Positions 53,614-62,557 are shown, counted from the first letter of the stretch. The stretch is DNA of 64,000 nt from Ignavibacteria bacterium (GCA_028714695.1 JAQTLX010000012.1:1-64000), one strand, 5' to 3'. The notes: generated from the letters alone by a model not told the origin. Program-made: numbers and translations.

Positions 53614-53919
53614 TTATAAAAGTGAATTCTGGCTTTCCTTATCGATTGCTTCTCTTATGTTGGGTTTAAGATAAATACTGTCAACCTCGAGTTCGGAGAG
53701 GCTTCTTGCAAGAAAAGATATTTTCTTAGAAGGTTCAATATTTCTGTTAAGCAGAAAAAGTTTTTGTTCGCGGAGCAGGCAGAACCCGCCTTTGAACGTT
53801 CCCTTTTCGATTCTGACCGTATATCCAATCTGGTTAAAGACGTCAATAAGTTCCTTAATCAGGAGTTCCTGTTTTTCGTCGACCTGTTTAACCTGTGTCT
53901 TTTTGATTACCTTGCTCAT
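53614..53919 (-). CDS. Hypothetical protein, 101 aa
   Basis: A small soluble protein, beginning with charged VIKKTQVKQVDEKQEL and containing YTVRIEKGTFKGGFCLLREQKLFLLN, a likely pair of strands in an alpha/beta fold. It lies 4 bp from its upstream neighbour, overlapping its stop (ATGA), and 21 bp before the MBL-fold gene. I do not recognise a family; conservation in this lineage is likely because the frame is compact and well embedded in the operon. Confidence 0.65.
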   Translation of the reverse strand: MSKVIKKTQVKQVDEKQELLIKELIDVFNQIGYTVRIEKGTFKGGFCLLREQKLFLLNRNIEPSKKISFLARSLSELEVDSIYLKPNIREAIDKESQNSLL

Positions 53920-54527
53920 TTCAGATATTCATGCTTTAAATCGTCATCGTCGTGCATAAAGTACTTATAGGAATACTCTTCCCTGAGTATCTTTTTTTCT
54001 TCTGCAAGTTTCCTGAGAGTTTTTTTCATCGGCTGAAAAACAGCAAGTATAATGATGCAGTAATATGAAAGCAATGCAATCCACGGCACGCCTTTTAGAA
54101 ATCCGATTCGCTCGCCGAATATTTTCAACAGGTCATCGTGAATCGGCGGATTTTTCATATACAGCAGATAAAATTTTACGTCAAGGTAAGAAGTATAAAC
54201 TTCAATCGGAACAAACAGAAAGAACATGATAATGCACATCAGATACCAAGGGTTTTCCCTGAGGTTGATTCTTGCTTTACTAACAAACATGACGGCGGAA
54301 AAAAGGACAACGACATAAGCCCCTAAAATCACGAGCGATGAATGAGAGAGCATACGGAAAATCCAGTTTTCCTCGTCTGTAGGAATACCCGTACGGAAAC
54401 TGAATTCATCGTAGTTCAGCAAGTCATTCCCTATGAGTCCGCGAATATTTATTGCGCCCAGCCAGACCACCGCGCCTACAACAAGCAGTGACAGCCAGAA
54501 CTTTGCTTTTTTGTTCAATGATTTCAA
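53916..54527 (-). CDS. Hypothetical membrane protein, 203 aa
   Basis: Four hydrophobic helices are visible (about 11-30 WLSLLVVGAVVWLGAI, about 63-84 SLVILGAYVVVLFSAVMFV, about 96-116 LMCIIMFFLFVPIEVY, about 149-167 IALLSYYCIIILAV), followed by a charged cytoplasmic tail ending DDDDLKHEYLK. No family recognised. It starts the leftward run that includes the MBL hydrolase, suhB and perhaps beyond, and is coupled to the 101-aa gene by a 4-bp overlap. Divergent to mrp. Confidence 0.65.
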   Translation of the reverse strand: MKSLNKKAKFWLSLLVVGAVVWLGAINIRGLIGNDLLNYDEFSFRTGIPTDEENWIFRMLSHSSLVILGAYVVVLFSAVMFVSKARINLRENPWYLMCIIMFFLFVPIEVYTSYLDVKFYLLYMKNPPIHDDLLKIFGERIGFLKGVPWIALLSYYCIIILAVFQPMKKTLRKLAEEKKILREEYSYKYFMHDDDDLKHEYLK

Positions 54528-54662
54528 CTAATTACCTAAAATTATTTAAATGAATCGATACATTCAATTTATTAAAAATTAAATCTTTTAACTGTGTGTT
54601 TTGTTATATTTTTTGTCAAAAAGTTATGTATTTTAATATACAATAAAAATATCAGGAGCATT

Positions 54663-55745
54663 ATGGAACAGAAAATAAAGGAAATACTTTCGGGAATAAA
54701 CGAACCATTTCTTAACAAAGACTTTGTTTCTCTCGGATTTGTGTACGAAATAGCCGTCAAAGGCGATAATGTAAAGATAAGGCTGGGAATTACGGATACT
54801 GAATACAACGCTTTTCCCGAACTGAAAAATAAAATATGGGGAAAAATAGTAGAAGAAATACCCGAGATAAAAAAAGTTGACGTGGATTTTATGCTTGGAA
54901 TAGTGAATCATGATAACAAGCAAAAAGAACATGTGCTTCCGGGCGTTAAGAACACAATAGCGGTTGCATCGGGCAAGGGCGGAGTCGGTAAATCGACAGT
55001 AGCCGTTAATCTTGCGGCAGCGCTTACGCTTGAAGGCGCAAAGGTCGGACTGATAGACGCTGATATTTACGGACCTTCTATTCCGATGATGCTCGGCATT
55101 AACGAAAGACCTAAGGTTGTTAAATCGGGCGGTGTGAATAAAATGCTTCCGATAATGCAATACGGAATAAAGTTGATGTCTATCGGATTTCTTGTCGAAG
55201 ACAATTCTGCAATCGTATGGCGCGGTCCTATGGCTTCGAGTGCGCTTAAACAGTTCATGAGTGAAGTGCTGTGGGAAGATTTGGATTTTCTGCTGTTCGA
55301 TATGCCTCCGGGAACCGGCGACATACAACTGACATTGAGCCAGACGATTCCGTTAACTGGTTCAGTGGTTGTTACGACTCCTCAGGAAATTTCATTATCG
55401 GACGCGCGCAAGGGTCACAACATGTTTGAAAAGGTCAATGTGCCCAATCTCGGATTCATAGAAAATATGAGTTATTACCTGCAGCCCGACGGAACGAAGG
55501 AATTTATTTTCGGTCAGGGCGGCGGAAAGAAACTCGCGGATGAATTCAATGTGAAACTTCTCGGTGAAATACCAATCGATACCGAAATAAGGATAACGGG
55601 CGACAGCGGGAAACCGATTATGTTCAGCAAACCCGACTCCGAATCGGGCAAGATTTTCAAGGCGATAGCAAAGAACCTAATACTTGAAGTGAACACAAAA
55701 AACATTCAGCCTTCGAAGGCAAAGGGAATTGAAATAATAGTTTAA
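54663..55745 (+). CDS. mrp: Mrp/NBP35-family Fe-S cluster carrier ATPase
   Basis: A 360-aa P-loop protein. N-terminal DUF59/FeS_assembly_P domain (about 1-85, with the LGFVYEIAVKGDNV strand) and the ApbC/Mrp ATPase: GKGGVGKSTVAVNLA (deviant Walker A), DADIYGPSIPMM and FDMPPGTGDIQLTL. Mrp family members transfer Fe-S clusters to target proteins. The CxxC pair of some homologues is not obvious. ATG 54663 is supported by AGGAG at 54654-54658; the upstream-open frame from 54594 has no such site. The gene is followed 44 bp later by the NifU-type gene. Confidence 0.92.
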   Translation: MEQKIKEILSGINEPFLNKDFVSLGFVYEIAVKGDNVKIRLGITDTEYNAFPELKNKIWGKIVEEIPEIKKVDVDFMLGIVNHDNKQKEHVLPGVKNTIAVASGKGGVGKSTVAVNLAAALTLEGAKVGLIDADIYGPSIPMMLGINERPKVVKSGGVNKMLPIMQYGIKLMSIGFLVEDNSAIVWRGPMASSALKQFMSEVLWEDLDFLLFDMPPGTGDIQLTLSQTIPLTGSVVVTTPQEISLSDARKGHNMFEKVNVPNLGFIENMSYYLQPDGTKEFIFGQGGGKKLADEFNVKLLGEIPIDTEIRITGDSGKPIMFSKPDSESGKIFKAIAKNLILEVNTKNIQPSKAKGIEIIV

Positions 55746-55789
55746 GATTTTTGAATATTATAATAGTATAATTCTGTTTATTTTGTTGT

Positions 55790-56026
55790 ATGTCTGAAAT
55801 CACACGGGGTCAAATTAACGAAGTACTGAATAAAATACGTCCTTACCTTCAGATAGACGGAGGGGACGTGGAATTCGTCGGCATATCGGAGGATAAAATT
55901 GTCTCGATACGGCTTCTGGGCGCGTGCAACACATGTCCGCTGAACCTTATGACGCTCAGGGCGGGAATAGAACGGCAGTTGATGATTGCTTTTCCCGATA
56001 TAGTCAGGGTAGAATCAGTTGCCTGA
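55790..56026 (+). CDS. NifU-like Fe-S scaffold/carrier (NFU domain)
   Basis: A 78-aa protein consisting of one NFU domain: LNKIRPYLQIDGGDVEFVGI, then GACNTCPLNLMTLRAGIERQL with the CxxC pair that ligates the shared cluster. NFU proteins deliver 4Fe-4S clusters to targets. Its location behind mrp points to a joint cluster-transfer unit, a common pairing in Bacteroidota and Chlorobi. It overlaps the convergent nucleotidyltransferase gene by 12 bp. Confidence 0.93.
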   Translation: MSEITRGQINEVLNKIRPYLQIDGGDVEFVGISEDKIVSIRLLGACNTCPLNLMTLRAGIERQLMIAFPDIVRVESVA

Positions 56027-56713
56027 CGCTTTGTTATACTTTGTGTAAGATTCTATTTTACCTATATCGTCAAAAAGAGAATCTCCCGCGTTAAAACCTT
56101 TAACTTTTTTTCCGTAATCTGCCGAAACTTTCATGTACAAATCTATAATGTCGGAATATTCAACCGGCAATCCGAGATCGAATATATAATTTGAGATTAT
56201 ATGTATGCCGTTGAAGGCGAAATAATCCTTATCAATCACTGATGTTTTTATGCGTGAATTCAGGTTCATATTTTCATCGAAGACAAGATATCTCGAAGTA
56301 TTCCTTTTCTGAACACAGAGCGAAGCGAAAGGCTTGTGCGAATCGTTGTAAATAAACATTTTGCTAATATCGAGGTCAGTGTAGACATCGACATTCACTG
56401 CAAGAAAATACTCTCCGTCTTTCAAAAACTTTTCCGCGTTCAGTATGCCTCCGCCCGTTCCAAGAATATCTTTTTCAACGATAACGTTTATCTTTATGCC
56501 GAAATCATTTTCAGAAAAATATTTTTCAATCAGAGCGGAATGGTGATGCGCGTTCACGACAATTTCATTTATGCCGAGTAGTTTAAGTTTCTCAATCTGA
56601 TAAGAAATCATTGTACCCGTACCGAAAGGAACGAGCGCTTTGGGAAGATGGTCTGTCAGCGGTTTAAGCCGCGTGCCGAATCCCGCTGCAAGAATCATTG
56701 CTTTTTTAATCAT
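56015..56713 (-). CDS. Sugar-phosphate nucleotidyltransferase
   Basis: A 232-aa Rossmann-type nucleotidyltransferase. The pyrophosphorylase signature is MILAAGFGTRLKPLTDHLPKALVPFGT (about 5-31; read it as G-x-G-T-R followed by the PKA motif). GTGGGILNA and NVDVYTD give the sugar and metal site. It resembles mannose-1-phosphate guanylyltransferases and N-acetylmuramate-phosphate uridylyltransferase (MurU)-type enzymes, so the sugar is not fixed. ATG 56713 begins at the signature; the longer frame adds 13 doubtful residues. It converges on the NifU gene. Confidence 0.86.
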   Translation of the reverse strand: MIKKAMILAAGFGTRLKPLTDHLPKALVPFGTGTMISYQIEKLKLLGINEIVVNAHHHSALIEKYFSENDFGIKINVIVEKDILGTGGGILNAEKFLKDGEYFLAVNVDVYTDLDISKMFIYNDSHKPFASLCVQKRNTSRYLVFDENMNLNSRIKTSVIDKDYFAFNGIHIISNYIFDLGLPVEYSDIIDLYMKVSADYGKKVKGFNAGDSLFDDIGKIESYTKYNKASGN

Positions 56714-56964
56714 GGTATAAATTATATGTGGAATTCCCGAAAAAACAGGCATTTTTTTGAGCGGCTGGAAACAGTTTTAAATTAAAAGATAAATACTATA
56801 TGCTAAATTAATAGGAAAAGGTTTAGGTAGTGCAACATTGGGAAGGAATAAATTGATGTATGTGGGACCGGGCTTAATAAAGGAAATAATTACGGTGCAA
56901 CGTCATTTTGTATTTGCATTTAATATTTAAACGGGAAAATCTATTTTGATGTTTAAGATAATAT

Positions 56965-57066
56965 ATGTTTACAATATTGAATTAAGCGATACGTTTATAA
57001 AAAGCATTAAACGAAATGCTTACAATTAGAATAAAGCGATATGCTGACAATAAAGAATAAAGCGTT
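56965..57066 (+). repeat. Three copies of the nadA start region in direct repeat
   Basis: ATGTTTACAATATTGAATTA (56965) plus AGCGAT, ATGCTTACAATTAGAATAAA (57016) plus GCGAT, and ATGCTGACAATAAAGAATAA (57041) plus AGCGTT are three ~26-bp copies; the last two are adjacent. The third is the beginning of the nadA coding sequence. The rest of 56714-57040 is A/T-rich and shows no gene. The copies suggest tandem duplication of a regulatory or start-codon segment. Confidence 0.8.
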
Positions 57067-58021
57067 AAAAAATAAGCAGGTTAATGAGAAATCGAAGGAA
57101 TTTTTCATTTCCGAAATAAACAGGCTGAAGAAGGAAATGAATGCCGTGCTTTTGGCGCATTTTTATCAGGAGCCGGATATTCAGGATATTGCCGACCACA
57201 TAGGCGATAGTCTGCAACTGGCACAGGCGGCGGAAAAGACGAATGCGGATGTGATAGTTTTTGCAGGCGTTCACTTCATGGCTGAAACGGCGAAGATTCT
57301 GAATCCCGATAAACTTGTTTTGCTGCCCGACCTGAATGCAGGCTGTTCGCTTGCAGAAGGATGTCCCGCAAATCTGCTTCAGAAATTCAAAGACAAATAT
57401 CCGGGGCATATAGTAATAAGTTATATTAACTGTTCCGCTGAAGTTAAAGCAATGTCTGATATTATTTGCACATCGTCGAATGCGGAAAAGATTATCAGTC
57501 AGATACCGATGTCACAGAAAATAATTTTCGCGCCCGATAAGAATCTCGGCAGATACATCAGCAAGAAGACGGGAAGAGACATGGTACTTTGGCACGGGTC
57601 GTGTATTGTGCATGAGACATTCAGCGAAAAGAAAATTCTGGAATTAAAATTAGAACATCCCAAAGCAAAACTAATATCGCATCCCGAATGCGAAGAGAAC
57701 GTACTCAACAATTCGGATTTCATCGGCTCGACGAGCGCGCTTTTAAATTACATAAAAGCGAATGAGTCGAACGAGTTCATAGTCGCAACGGAGCCGGGAA
57801 TACTTCATCAGATGGAAAAAATCTGTCCTGACAAGGTTTTCATACAGGCGCCGCCGGAAGCGAACTGTGCTTGCAATGAGTGTCCTTACATGAAGTTGAA
57901 CACGCTCGAGAAACTTTATCTTTGCATGAAGAACAAGACGCCGGAGATAACGCTGGACAATGAAATTCAGTTAAAGGCATTGAAGCCTATACAGAAGATG
58001 CTCGAAATGAGCAAAAAATAA
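57041..58021 (+). CDS. nadA: Quinolinate synthase NadA
   Basis: A 326-aa NadA that makes quinolinate from iminoaspartate and dihydroxyacetone phosphate for NAD synthesis, using a 4Fe-4S cluster. The three cluster cysteines are in AGCSLAEGC (about C102), WHGSCIVHE (about C187) and [11 protein letters not shown] (about 277-283). The N-terminal ~30 residues are charged and precede [13 protein letters not shown], where most homologues begin, so a start at that Met cannot be excluded, especially as the first codons are a tandem repeat. NadB is not in this window. Confidence 0.95.
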   Translation: MLTIKNKALKNKQVNEKSKEFFISEINRLKKEMNAVLLAHFYQEPDIQDIADHIGDSLQLAQAAEKTNADVIVFAGVHFMAETAKILNPDKLVLLPDLNAGCSLAEGCPANLLQKFKDKYPGHIVISYINCSAEVKAMSDIICTSSNAEKIISQIPMSQKIIFAPDKNLGRYISKKTGRDMVLWHGSCIVHETFSEKKILELKLEHPKAKLISHPECEENVLNNSDFIGSTSALLNYIKANESNEFIVATEPGILHQMEKICPDKVFIQAPPEANCACNECPYMKLNTLEKLYLCMKNKTPEITLDNEIQLKALKPIQKMLEMSKK

Positions 58022-58047
58022 CCGGTTAATAAATTAACCGGTTAAAA
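58019..58047 (-). terminator. Terminator of rnpB (leftward)
   Basis: Perfect 11-bp stem TAACCGGTTAA / TTAACCGGTTA (58019-58029 with 58034-58044, loop TAAA). On the minus strand it is followed by TTTTTTGC, so it ends leftward transcription. It overlaps the nadA stop codon. Confidence 0.85.
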
Positions 58048-58048
58048 A

Positions 58049-58422
58049 CTGTTTCGCGTTGTAAGCCGGATTCTGTCCCTTTTCAGGGGGCAGCCATTTA
58101 TCTTGATGCATCATTACTGATACATTCTTTGCATCCTACCCCGGAAACTTAAGAAGCAAGCAGAACTTCGGTTCCCTATACGCGGATTTGCTCCGGATGA
58201 GGTTTATCAATCTTAAAGATTGCTCTTTAAATGGTAGGCTCTTACCCTGCCTTTTCACCCTTATCCCGTTTTCACGAGACGGTATAATTTCTGTGACACT
58301 TTCTGAAAATATTTCTTAAGAAACATTTTCCCGGGATATTCTCCCGGCATCCCTGCTTTTATGGAGTCCGGACTTTCCTCACCGGGCATAAAGCCCAAGC
58401 GCGGCTGCCTCGGTCGAAACAG
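58049..58422 (-). ncRNA. rnpB: RNase P RNA (type A)
   Basis: Minus-strand bacterial RNase P RNA, the catalytic subunit that matures tRNA 5' ends. The 5' part reads CGAGGCAGCCGCG and TGAGGAAAGTCCGGACTCC (conserved region I), the middle AGGGTAAGAGCCTACC, and the 3' end GGGACAGAATCCGGCTTAC. The end helix P1 pairs CTGTTTCG at 58415-58422 with CGAAACAG at 58049-58056. Length about 374 nt. It begins 2 bp behind the stop of the zinc-ribbon gene, leaving no room for an own promoter between them. Confidence 0.95.
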
Positions 58423-58424
58423 TA

Positions 58425-59276
58425 TTATTGAATATTTGTAATTAAGGCTTCGTCTATTAATATCCTGCCGCATGACTGGCAAGTATAAATATTCTCGGCC
58501 ATTCTGATTTCGATTTCTCTTTGCGGCGGAATTGAGTTGTAACATCCGCTGCAGTTTCCTTTGCGAACGATAGCGATTGCTTCGCCTTTCATATTTCCGT
58601 TAATTCTTTCATAGAGACCCATCAGTTCTTCGTCCAACTGGTCAAGAATTACTTTTCTTTTTTCAGTAAGTTCAGTTTCTTCTTCTTCGAACTGCTTATT
58701 CAGGGAATTAAGATGCGTTGTATCTTCTTTAAGTTCGGCTTTAAGTTCGTCGAAATTTCTTGTCATTTCAAGAATGCTCTTTACGAGATTTTCCTGATAG
58801 CCTTTTAATTCCTTAATTCTTGCTTCGTTCTTCTGAATTGCTTCGAGCATAGCGTCAATCTGTTTAGTAATGTCGTCGTATTCTTTATTGTTCTTTGCTT
58901 TGTATTTCGATTCATCGTATTTTGTTGTCTTGTCGTCGAGGCTTTTATTTTCTTTCATCAACGCTTTTTCTTCCGCTTCGAAATTTTTGAGTTTACCTTT
59001 ATCTTCGTCGAGATGTTTTTCGATGACAGCCATTTTTTCTTTAAGGTTTTCAATCCTCACGGGAAGGTCGCCTTTTTCCTCGTCAATTTCAGCGAGTTCT
59101 TCGTCAACTTTAGTAAGTTCATAAAGGTTCAGCAGTGTTTTCGTGAAATTAGGTCTTTTGTTTTTGGTCCCCATTTCGAAGTATTCGTAAATATTTGCTT
59201 CCTCGGTTTCACTATCGTCAAGTTCCGAGTCCAGTTCTTCATTTTCTCCAGAAATCTTTTCGTTTGTTTCGTCCAT
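58425..59276 (-). CDS. Coiled-coil C4 zinc-ribbon protein (COG1579/zf-RING_7)
   Basis: A 283-aa protein with an acidic N-terminal stretch (about 1-35), a long antiparallel coiled coil (about 45-225, for example EEKGDLPVRIENLKEKMAVI) and a C-terminal zinc ribbon with CSGC and CQSC (about 240-270) around the SIPPQ turn. The family is conserved next to Nif3-type genes and rnpB in other phyla. Nucleic-acid or ribosome binding has been suggested for homologues. Its stop lies 2 bp before rnpB, so the gene and the RNA may be one transcript. Confidence 0.88.
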   Translation of the reverse strand: MDETNEKISGENEELDSELDDSETEEANIYEYFEMGTKNKRPNFTKTLLNLYELTKVDEELAEIDEEKGDLPVRIENLKEKMAVIEKHLDEDKGKLKNFEAEEKALMKENKSLDDKTTKYDESKYKAKNNKEYDDITKQIDAMLEAIQKNEARIKELKGYQENLVKSILEMTRNFDELKAELKEDTTHLNSLNKQFEEEETELTEKRKVILDQLDEELMGLYERINGNMKGEAIAIVRKGNCSGCYNSIPPQREIEIRMAENIYTCQSCGRILIDEALITNIQ

Positions 59277-59278
59277 TT

Positions 59279-59899
59279 TTATAATAATTTGATTTTATAT
59301 TTTAGTTTGTCTAATGAAATAATTGCTTCAAGTTTATTTGCTTTTGCTGTTTCAAGGTGTGATTCCGTTATCTCTGTAAATATAAACATGAACCTGCTGA
59401 ATTTCGTGCCTGAGATGCCGCTGAATATTTCCACTTTTTTGTTCATTCTGGCGAGCAGGTCACGTACAGAGTACTTTTTCAGGGTTACCGCCGAGTATGC
59501 GGCAGGGTTTCCGCTGCGTTTTTTAAATTCATAAATTTCATAAGCAGGCTCTTCGTACGGGTGGCTTTTAATAAGCGTGTCGATTACTTTTTCAGTCTTG
59601 TCAGTATCGCATTCCATTTCGAGTCTGACTTCTTCTTCGAAAGCGAGTTTTCCTTTTTTGCCCGAGATAGGATTTGCTTTATTCCCCGGCACGAATGTTC
59701 CGATGCCTTTCATTCTGAAAGAGCAAACGGTGTAATTGCCTATGATGCCTGCGCCCGCGGAGGACATGTCGAACATAAGTTTGTCAACACGGCTCAGAGG
59801 AACGAACGTTACGATTTTATTTTTCGAAATATATTCGTAAAGTACGGGCGTCAGATTTTTAATTTCTTTTCTGCTGAATATTTTATCTATGTTTTTCAT
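59279..59899 (-). CDS. Nif3-family protein reduced to the CutA-like insert domain
   Basis: A 206-aa protein. IVTFVPLSRVDKLMFDMSSA, GAGIIGNYTVCSFRMKG, GTFVPGNKANP and KSHPYEEPAYEIYEF are the CutA1-like (YqfO) insert of Nif3-like proteins, but the flanking Nif3 halves, which carry the dinuclear-metal His and Glu ligands, are absent (typical length ~365 aa). The C-terminal ~70 residues are a separate helical region. It lies 2 bp upstream of the zinc-ribbon gene, exactly where a full Nif3 gene usually sits. ATG 59899 is preferred to 59914. A stand-alone insert domain or relic are both possible. Confidence 0.7.
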   Translation of the reverse strand: MKNIDKIFSRKEIKNLTPVLYEYISKNKIVTFVPLSRVDKLMFDMSSAGAGIIGNYTVCSFRMKGIGTFVPGNKANPISGKKGKLAFEEEVRLEMECDTDKTEKVIDTLIKSHPYEEPAYEIYEFKKRSGNPAAYSAVTLKKYSVRDLLARMNKKVEIFSGISGTKFSRFMFIFTEITESHLETAKANKLEAIISLDKLKYKIKLL

Positions 59900-59917
59900 T
59901 GAGGGTATATACATAAA

Positions 59918-59946
59918 AAAAGTGTATCTTTAGGAGATACACTTTT
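59918..59946. terminator. Terminator between metF and the Nif3-like gene
   Basis: Eleven-base stem AAAAGTGTATC / GATACACTTTT (59918-59928 with 59936-59946), loop of seven, then T-rich DNA on both strands (seven T leftward). It lies 19 bp before the Nif3-like start, so that gene and metF are transcribed separately. Confidence 0.82.
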
Positions 59947-60053
59947 ATCAGAAAAAATTTTTATTATGAAATATCTTTTCGAATCCGGGTAAATTTATAG
60001 CATTCATACTATAAATATAAGCATCAATTAAATCACTTTCAATTCAAATGAAA

Positions 60054-61007
60054 TCATAAATTAAGTTTCTTAAACAGCATATTAACGGGTTTACTGTTCT
60101 GAAGAATGTAAAAATGAACGGAAGGAACCTTGTTATTCAATAAATTCTCGACCTGTTTGCTTGCCCAGTTAACGCCGATTTCCATGACGTGTTTATCGTC
60201 GGCAGCCATAACTTCGCCGTAAAGTTCTTCAGGGATATCTATAAAGAAATCTCTCGGCAGGCTTGTCAGATGTTTTTTCGAAGTAAGAATTTTAAGTCCC
60301 GGTATAATCGGTATACTGATTCCTTCTTTTTTGCAATGATTAATGTAATCGAAGTAGTAGTCGTTCTTATAGAACATCTGAGTAACGGCATAATGCGCGC
60401 CGTTTTTTATTTTTGCTTTCAGAATTTCCATGTCGGCTTTCATATTCGGGGATTCGTAATGCTTTTCGGGATATCCCGCGACTCCGATGCAGAAATCAGT
60501 CGGTGTTGCATCCAGCAGGTCTTCTTCGAGATAATGACCCGTGTTCATACGGTTTATCTGTTCGACGAGTTCCACGGCGTATTCATTTGTAGATTTTCCT
60601 ATTGGTGTAGGTTTCTTATATCCTTTGTCGTCGCCCTGTACCGCGAGTACGTTTTCTATTCCGAGATAATTGAGTTCTATCAATGCGTCTTCGGTTTCTT
60701 CTTTTGTGAAGCCTCTGCAGAGTATATGGGGGACGGTATCGACGTTATATTTATTTTTAATAGCGACGCTCAGACCGATAGTGCCCGGTCTTTTTCTTTT
60801 TACTTTTTTCTTAATGCCGCCGTCGGATGTTTCTTCGTACTGCACTTCCGCGGAGTGGGAAGTGACGTCTATGAACGGAGGATGCAGTTTTACAAGGTCT
60901 TCCACGAGTTCGAAAAGTTCGTTTATATTGCCGCCTCTTAACGGCGGAATAATTTCAAAACTTATAAACGGGTTTTTCGAATTTTCTAAATGCTCAATTA
61001 CTTTCAA
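60054..61007 (-). CDS. metF: Methylenetetrahydrofolate reductase MetF
   Basis: A 317-aa TIM-barrel flavoenzyme that reduces 5,10-methylenetetrahydrofolate to the 5-methyl form for methionine synthesis. FEIIPPLRGGN at the start holds the catalytic Glu, FIDVTSHSAEV the FAD-site, and VPHILCRGFTKEE, VLAVQGDDKGY and GVAGYPEKHYESPN are typical substrate-site blocks. QMFYKNDYYFDYI and PIIPGLKILTS follow. Its stop lies 140 bp from the next gene, with a terminator between. Confidence 0.93.
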   Translation of the reverse strand: MKVIEHLENSKNPFISFEIIPPLRGGNINELFELVEDLVKLHPPFIDVTSHSAEVQYEETSDGGIKKKVKRKRPGTIGLSVAIKNKYNVDTVPHILCRGFTKEETEDALIELNYLGIENVLAVQGDDKGYKKPTPIGKSTNEYAVELVEQINRMNTGHYLEEDLLDATPTDFCIGVAGYPEKHYESPNMKADMEILKAKIKNGAHYAVTQMFYKNDYYFDYINHCKKEGISIPIIPGLKILTSKKHLTSLPRDFFIDIPEELYGEVMAADDKHVMEIGVNWASKQVENLLNNKVPSVHFYILQNSKPVNMLFKKLNL

Positions 61008-61017
61008 ATTATTCTGT

Positions 61018-61998
61018 TTAGTTTAAAATATCGGGATGCATATTCGAACCGTTTTTCGTAATAAGTTCGCTTTTTCCCGTAGTTACGTTTAAGATACCGA
61101 CCTGATAACTGCTGCCGTTTTCGGCATCATATATAATTCTTTCGTTATCGATCCAGAGATGATTCGCGACGCTTCCGCCCTTGATGTCATAACTGACTTT
61201 ATTTGTACCGTCCTGATTCATTGTGTAGAGTTTAACTGAAGTGTTCGAAATCGAAACGAATGCAATCATATTATCGTCGGGAGAAAACTTCGGTCTGTTG
61301 GCGCTTTCAATTCCTTTTGAGAGCGCTTTTTCTTTTCCGTCGCTGTAAATGCAGATTGTTCCCTGTAGATTGTTGTTGAAACTCGCCCAGATGATTTTTG
61401 AGTTATCCGATGAAATATCCGGCATCAGATTGGCGTTATCGTTCGCGCTTATCTGGTAAAGATTATTATCGGTTGTATCGTCCAGGTCAATTAGCATGAT
61501 GTCTTTGCTTTTCTGGAAGAAAGCCGAGAACACGAGTTTTGAACCGTCGGCTGAGAGTACCTGCTGATTGGAATACCCGAGAGCGGAGATAATCATCGGC
61601 TCGGGATCATTCGGAGCCATGGCGTAGATTGTCAGCACGCCGTCGTAATCCGAATTAAAAATTATTGTTTCACCGTCTGAAGCATATGATGGATGTTCGC
61701 CGTTGAAAACATAATACGGATCAGCCGGAGTATCGGTATTGACATCGGCAATAAAGAAAATCCTGTTGTCGTCCGTATTGAATACGATTTTAGAGCCGTC
61801 CGGGGACCATTTCGGGAAGTAACAATCGGTTGACATGTCAGTCAACTGTTTCTTTTCGCTTCCGTCGTCGTTCATGACGAAGACCTGATAATGTCCCGAA
61901 TTGTTGTTGTCGGATACGTATGTTATTTTTTTGGATTGAGATAAAACAAAATTACACCCTGTTAAAACCATCAAAAATAAGATAATTATCTTCTTCAT
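61018..61998 (-). CDS. TolB-like beta-propeller lipoprotein
   Basis: A 326-aa exported protein with a hydrophobic signal and lipobox LTGC (Cys about 15). Six-bladed PD40/TolB-type repeats follow: YQVFVMNDDGSEKKQLT, YFPKWSPDGSKIVFNTD, HPSYASDGETIIFNSD, QVLSADGSKLVFSAF, MPDISSDNSKIIWASF, RPKFSPDDNMIAFVSI. These repeats mediate protein contacts in the periplasm; TolB itself has a further N-terminal domain absent here, so this is not TolB. It lies 10 bp upstream of metF, likely on one transcript. Role unknown. Confidence 0.78.
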   Translation of the reverse strand: MKKIIILFLMVLTGCNFVLSQSKKITYVSDNNNSGHYQVFVMNDDGSEKKQLTDMSTDCYFPKWSPDGSKIVFNTDDNRIFFIADVNTDTPADPYYVFNGEHPSYASDGETIIFNSDYDGVLTIYAMAPNDPEPMIISALGYSNQQVLSADGSKLVFSAFFQKSKDIMLIDLDDTTDNNLYQISANDNANLMPDISSDNSKIIWASFNNNLQGTICIYSDGKEKALSKGIESANRPKFSPDDNMIAFVSISNTSVKLYTMNQDGTNKVSYDIKGGSVANHLWIDNERIIYDAENGSSYQVGILNVTTGKSELITKNGSNMHPDILN

Positions 61999-62140
61999 TA
62001 TATAAAATTAAGTTCAAAAGTATAACAATAATAATATAAAAGAATTTCAAGTTATGAAAGTTAAAATGAATTCGCCTTTATGAAAAAATGCTTATATTAT
62101 TGTAAGGTTTTTATATTCAATAAATTCGTTAATTTTATTC

Positions 62141-62557
62141 ATGAACATTATAACGGATAATTTATTAAAGGAAGCGCAGTTCAAGGCAGTCAGAAGCGGC
62201 GGCAAAGGCGGGCAGAATGTGAACAAGGTTTCCACGAAGGTGGAATTGTATTTCAACATTCCCGAATCCGAATTTCTTTCCGATGAGCAGAAGACTACAA
62301 TTCTTAGCAAACTGAAAAACAACATAGACGGCGAAGGAGTGCTGAGATTGTCATCCCAGACGGAACGCTCGCAGATAATGAACAAGAATATCGCGAAGGA
62401 GAAATTCATTGCTTTGATTGTTTCCGCATTGAAGAAACCGAAGAAGAGATTGAAGACAAATCCTACCTCGGCCTCGAAGACAACGAGACTGAACGTCAAG
62501 AAAATTATATCCGTGAAAAAGACAATGCGCAGGAAGGATATAGGATTTGACGAATAG
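62141..62557 (+). CDS. arfB: Alternative ribosome-rescue factor ArfB (YaeJ/RF-1 domain)
   Basis: A 138-aa release-factor-like protein. The peptidyl-tRNA hydrolysis motif is RSGGKGGQNVNKVSTKVEL (about 18-36, with GGQ). It lacks stop-codon-recognition domains, and the C-terminal tail is very basic (KKPKKRLKTNPTSASKTTRL, KKIISVKKTMRRK), which in ArfB enters the empty mRNA channel of stalled ribosomes. It overlaps the pgeF start by 11 bp. Confidence 0.92.
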   Translation: MNIITDNLLKEAQFKAVRSGGKGGQNVNKVSTKVELYFNIPESEFLSDEQKTTILSKLKNNIDGEGVLRLSSQTERSQIMNKNIAKEKFIALIVSALKKPKKRLKTNPTSASKTTRLNVKKIISVKKTMRRKDIGFDE

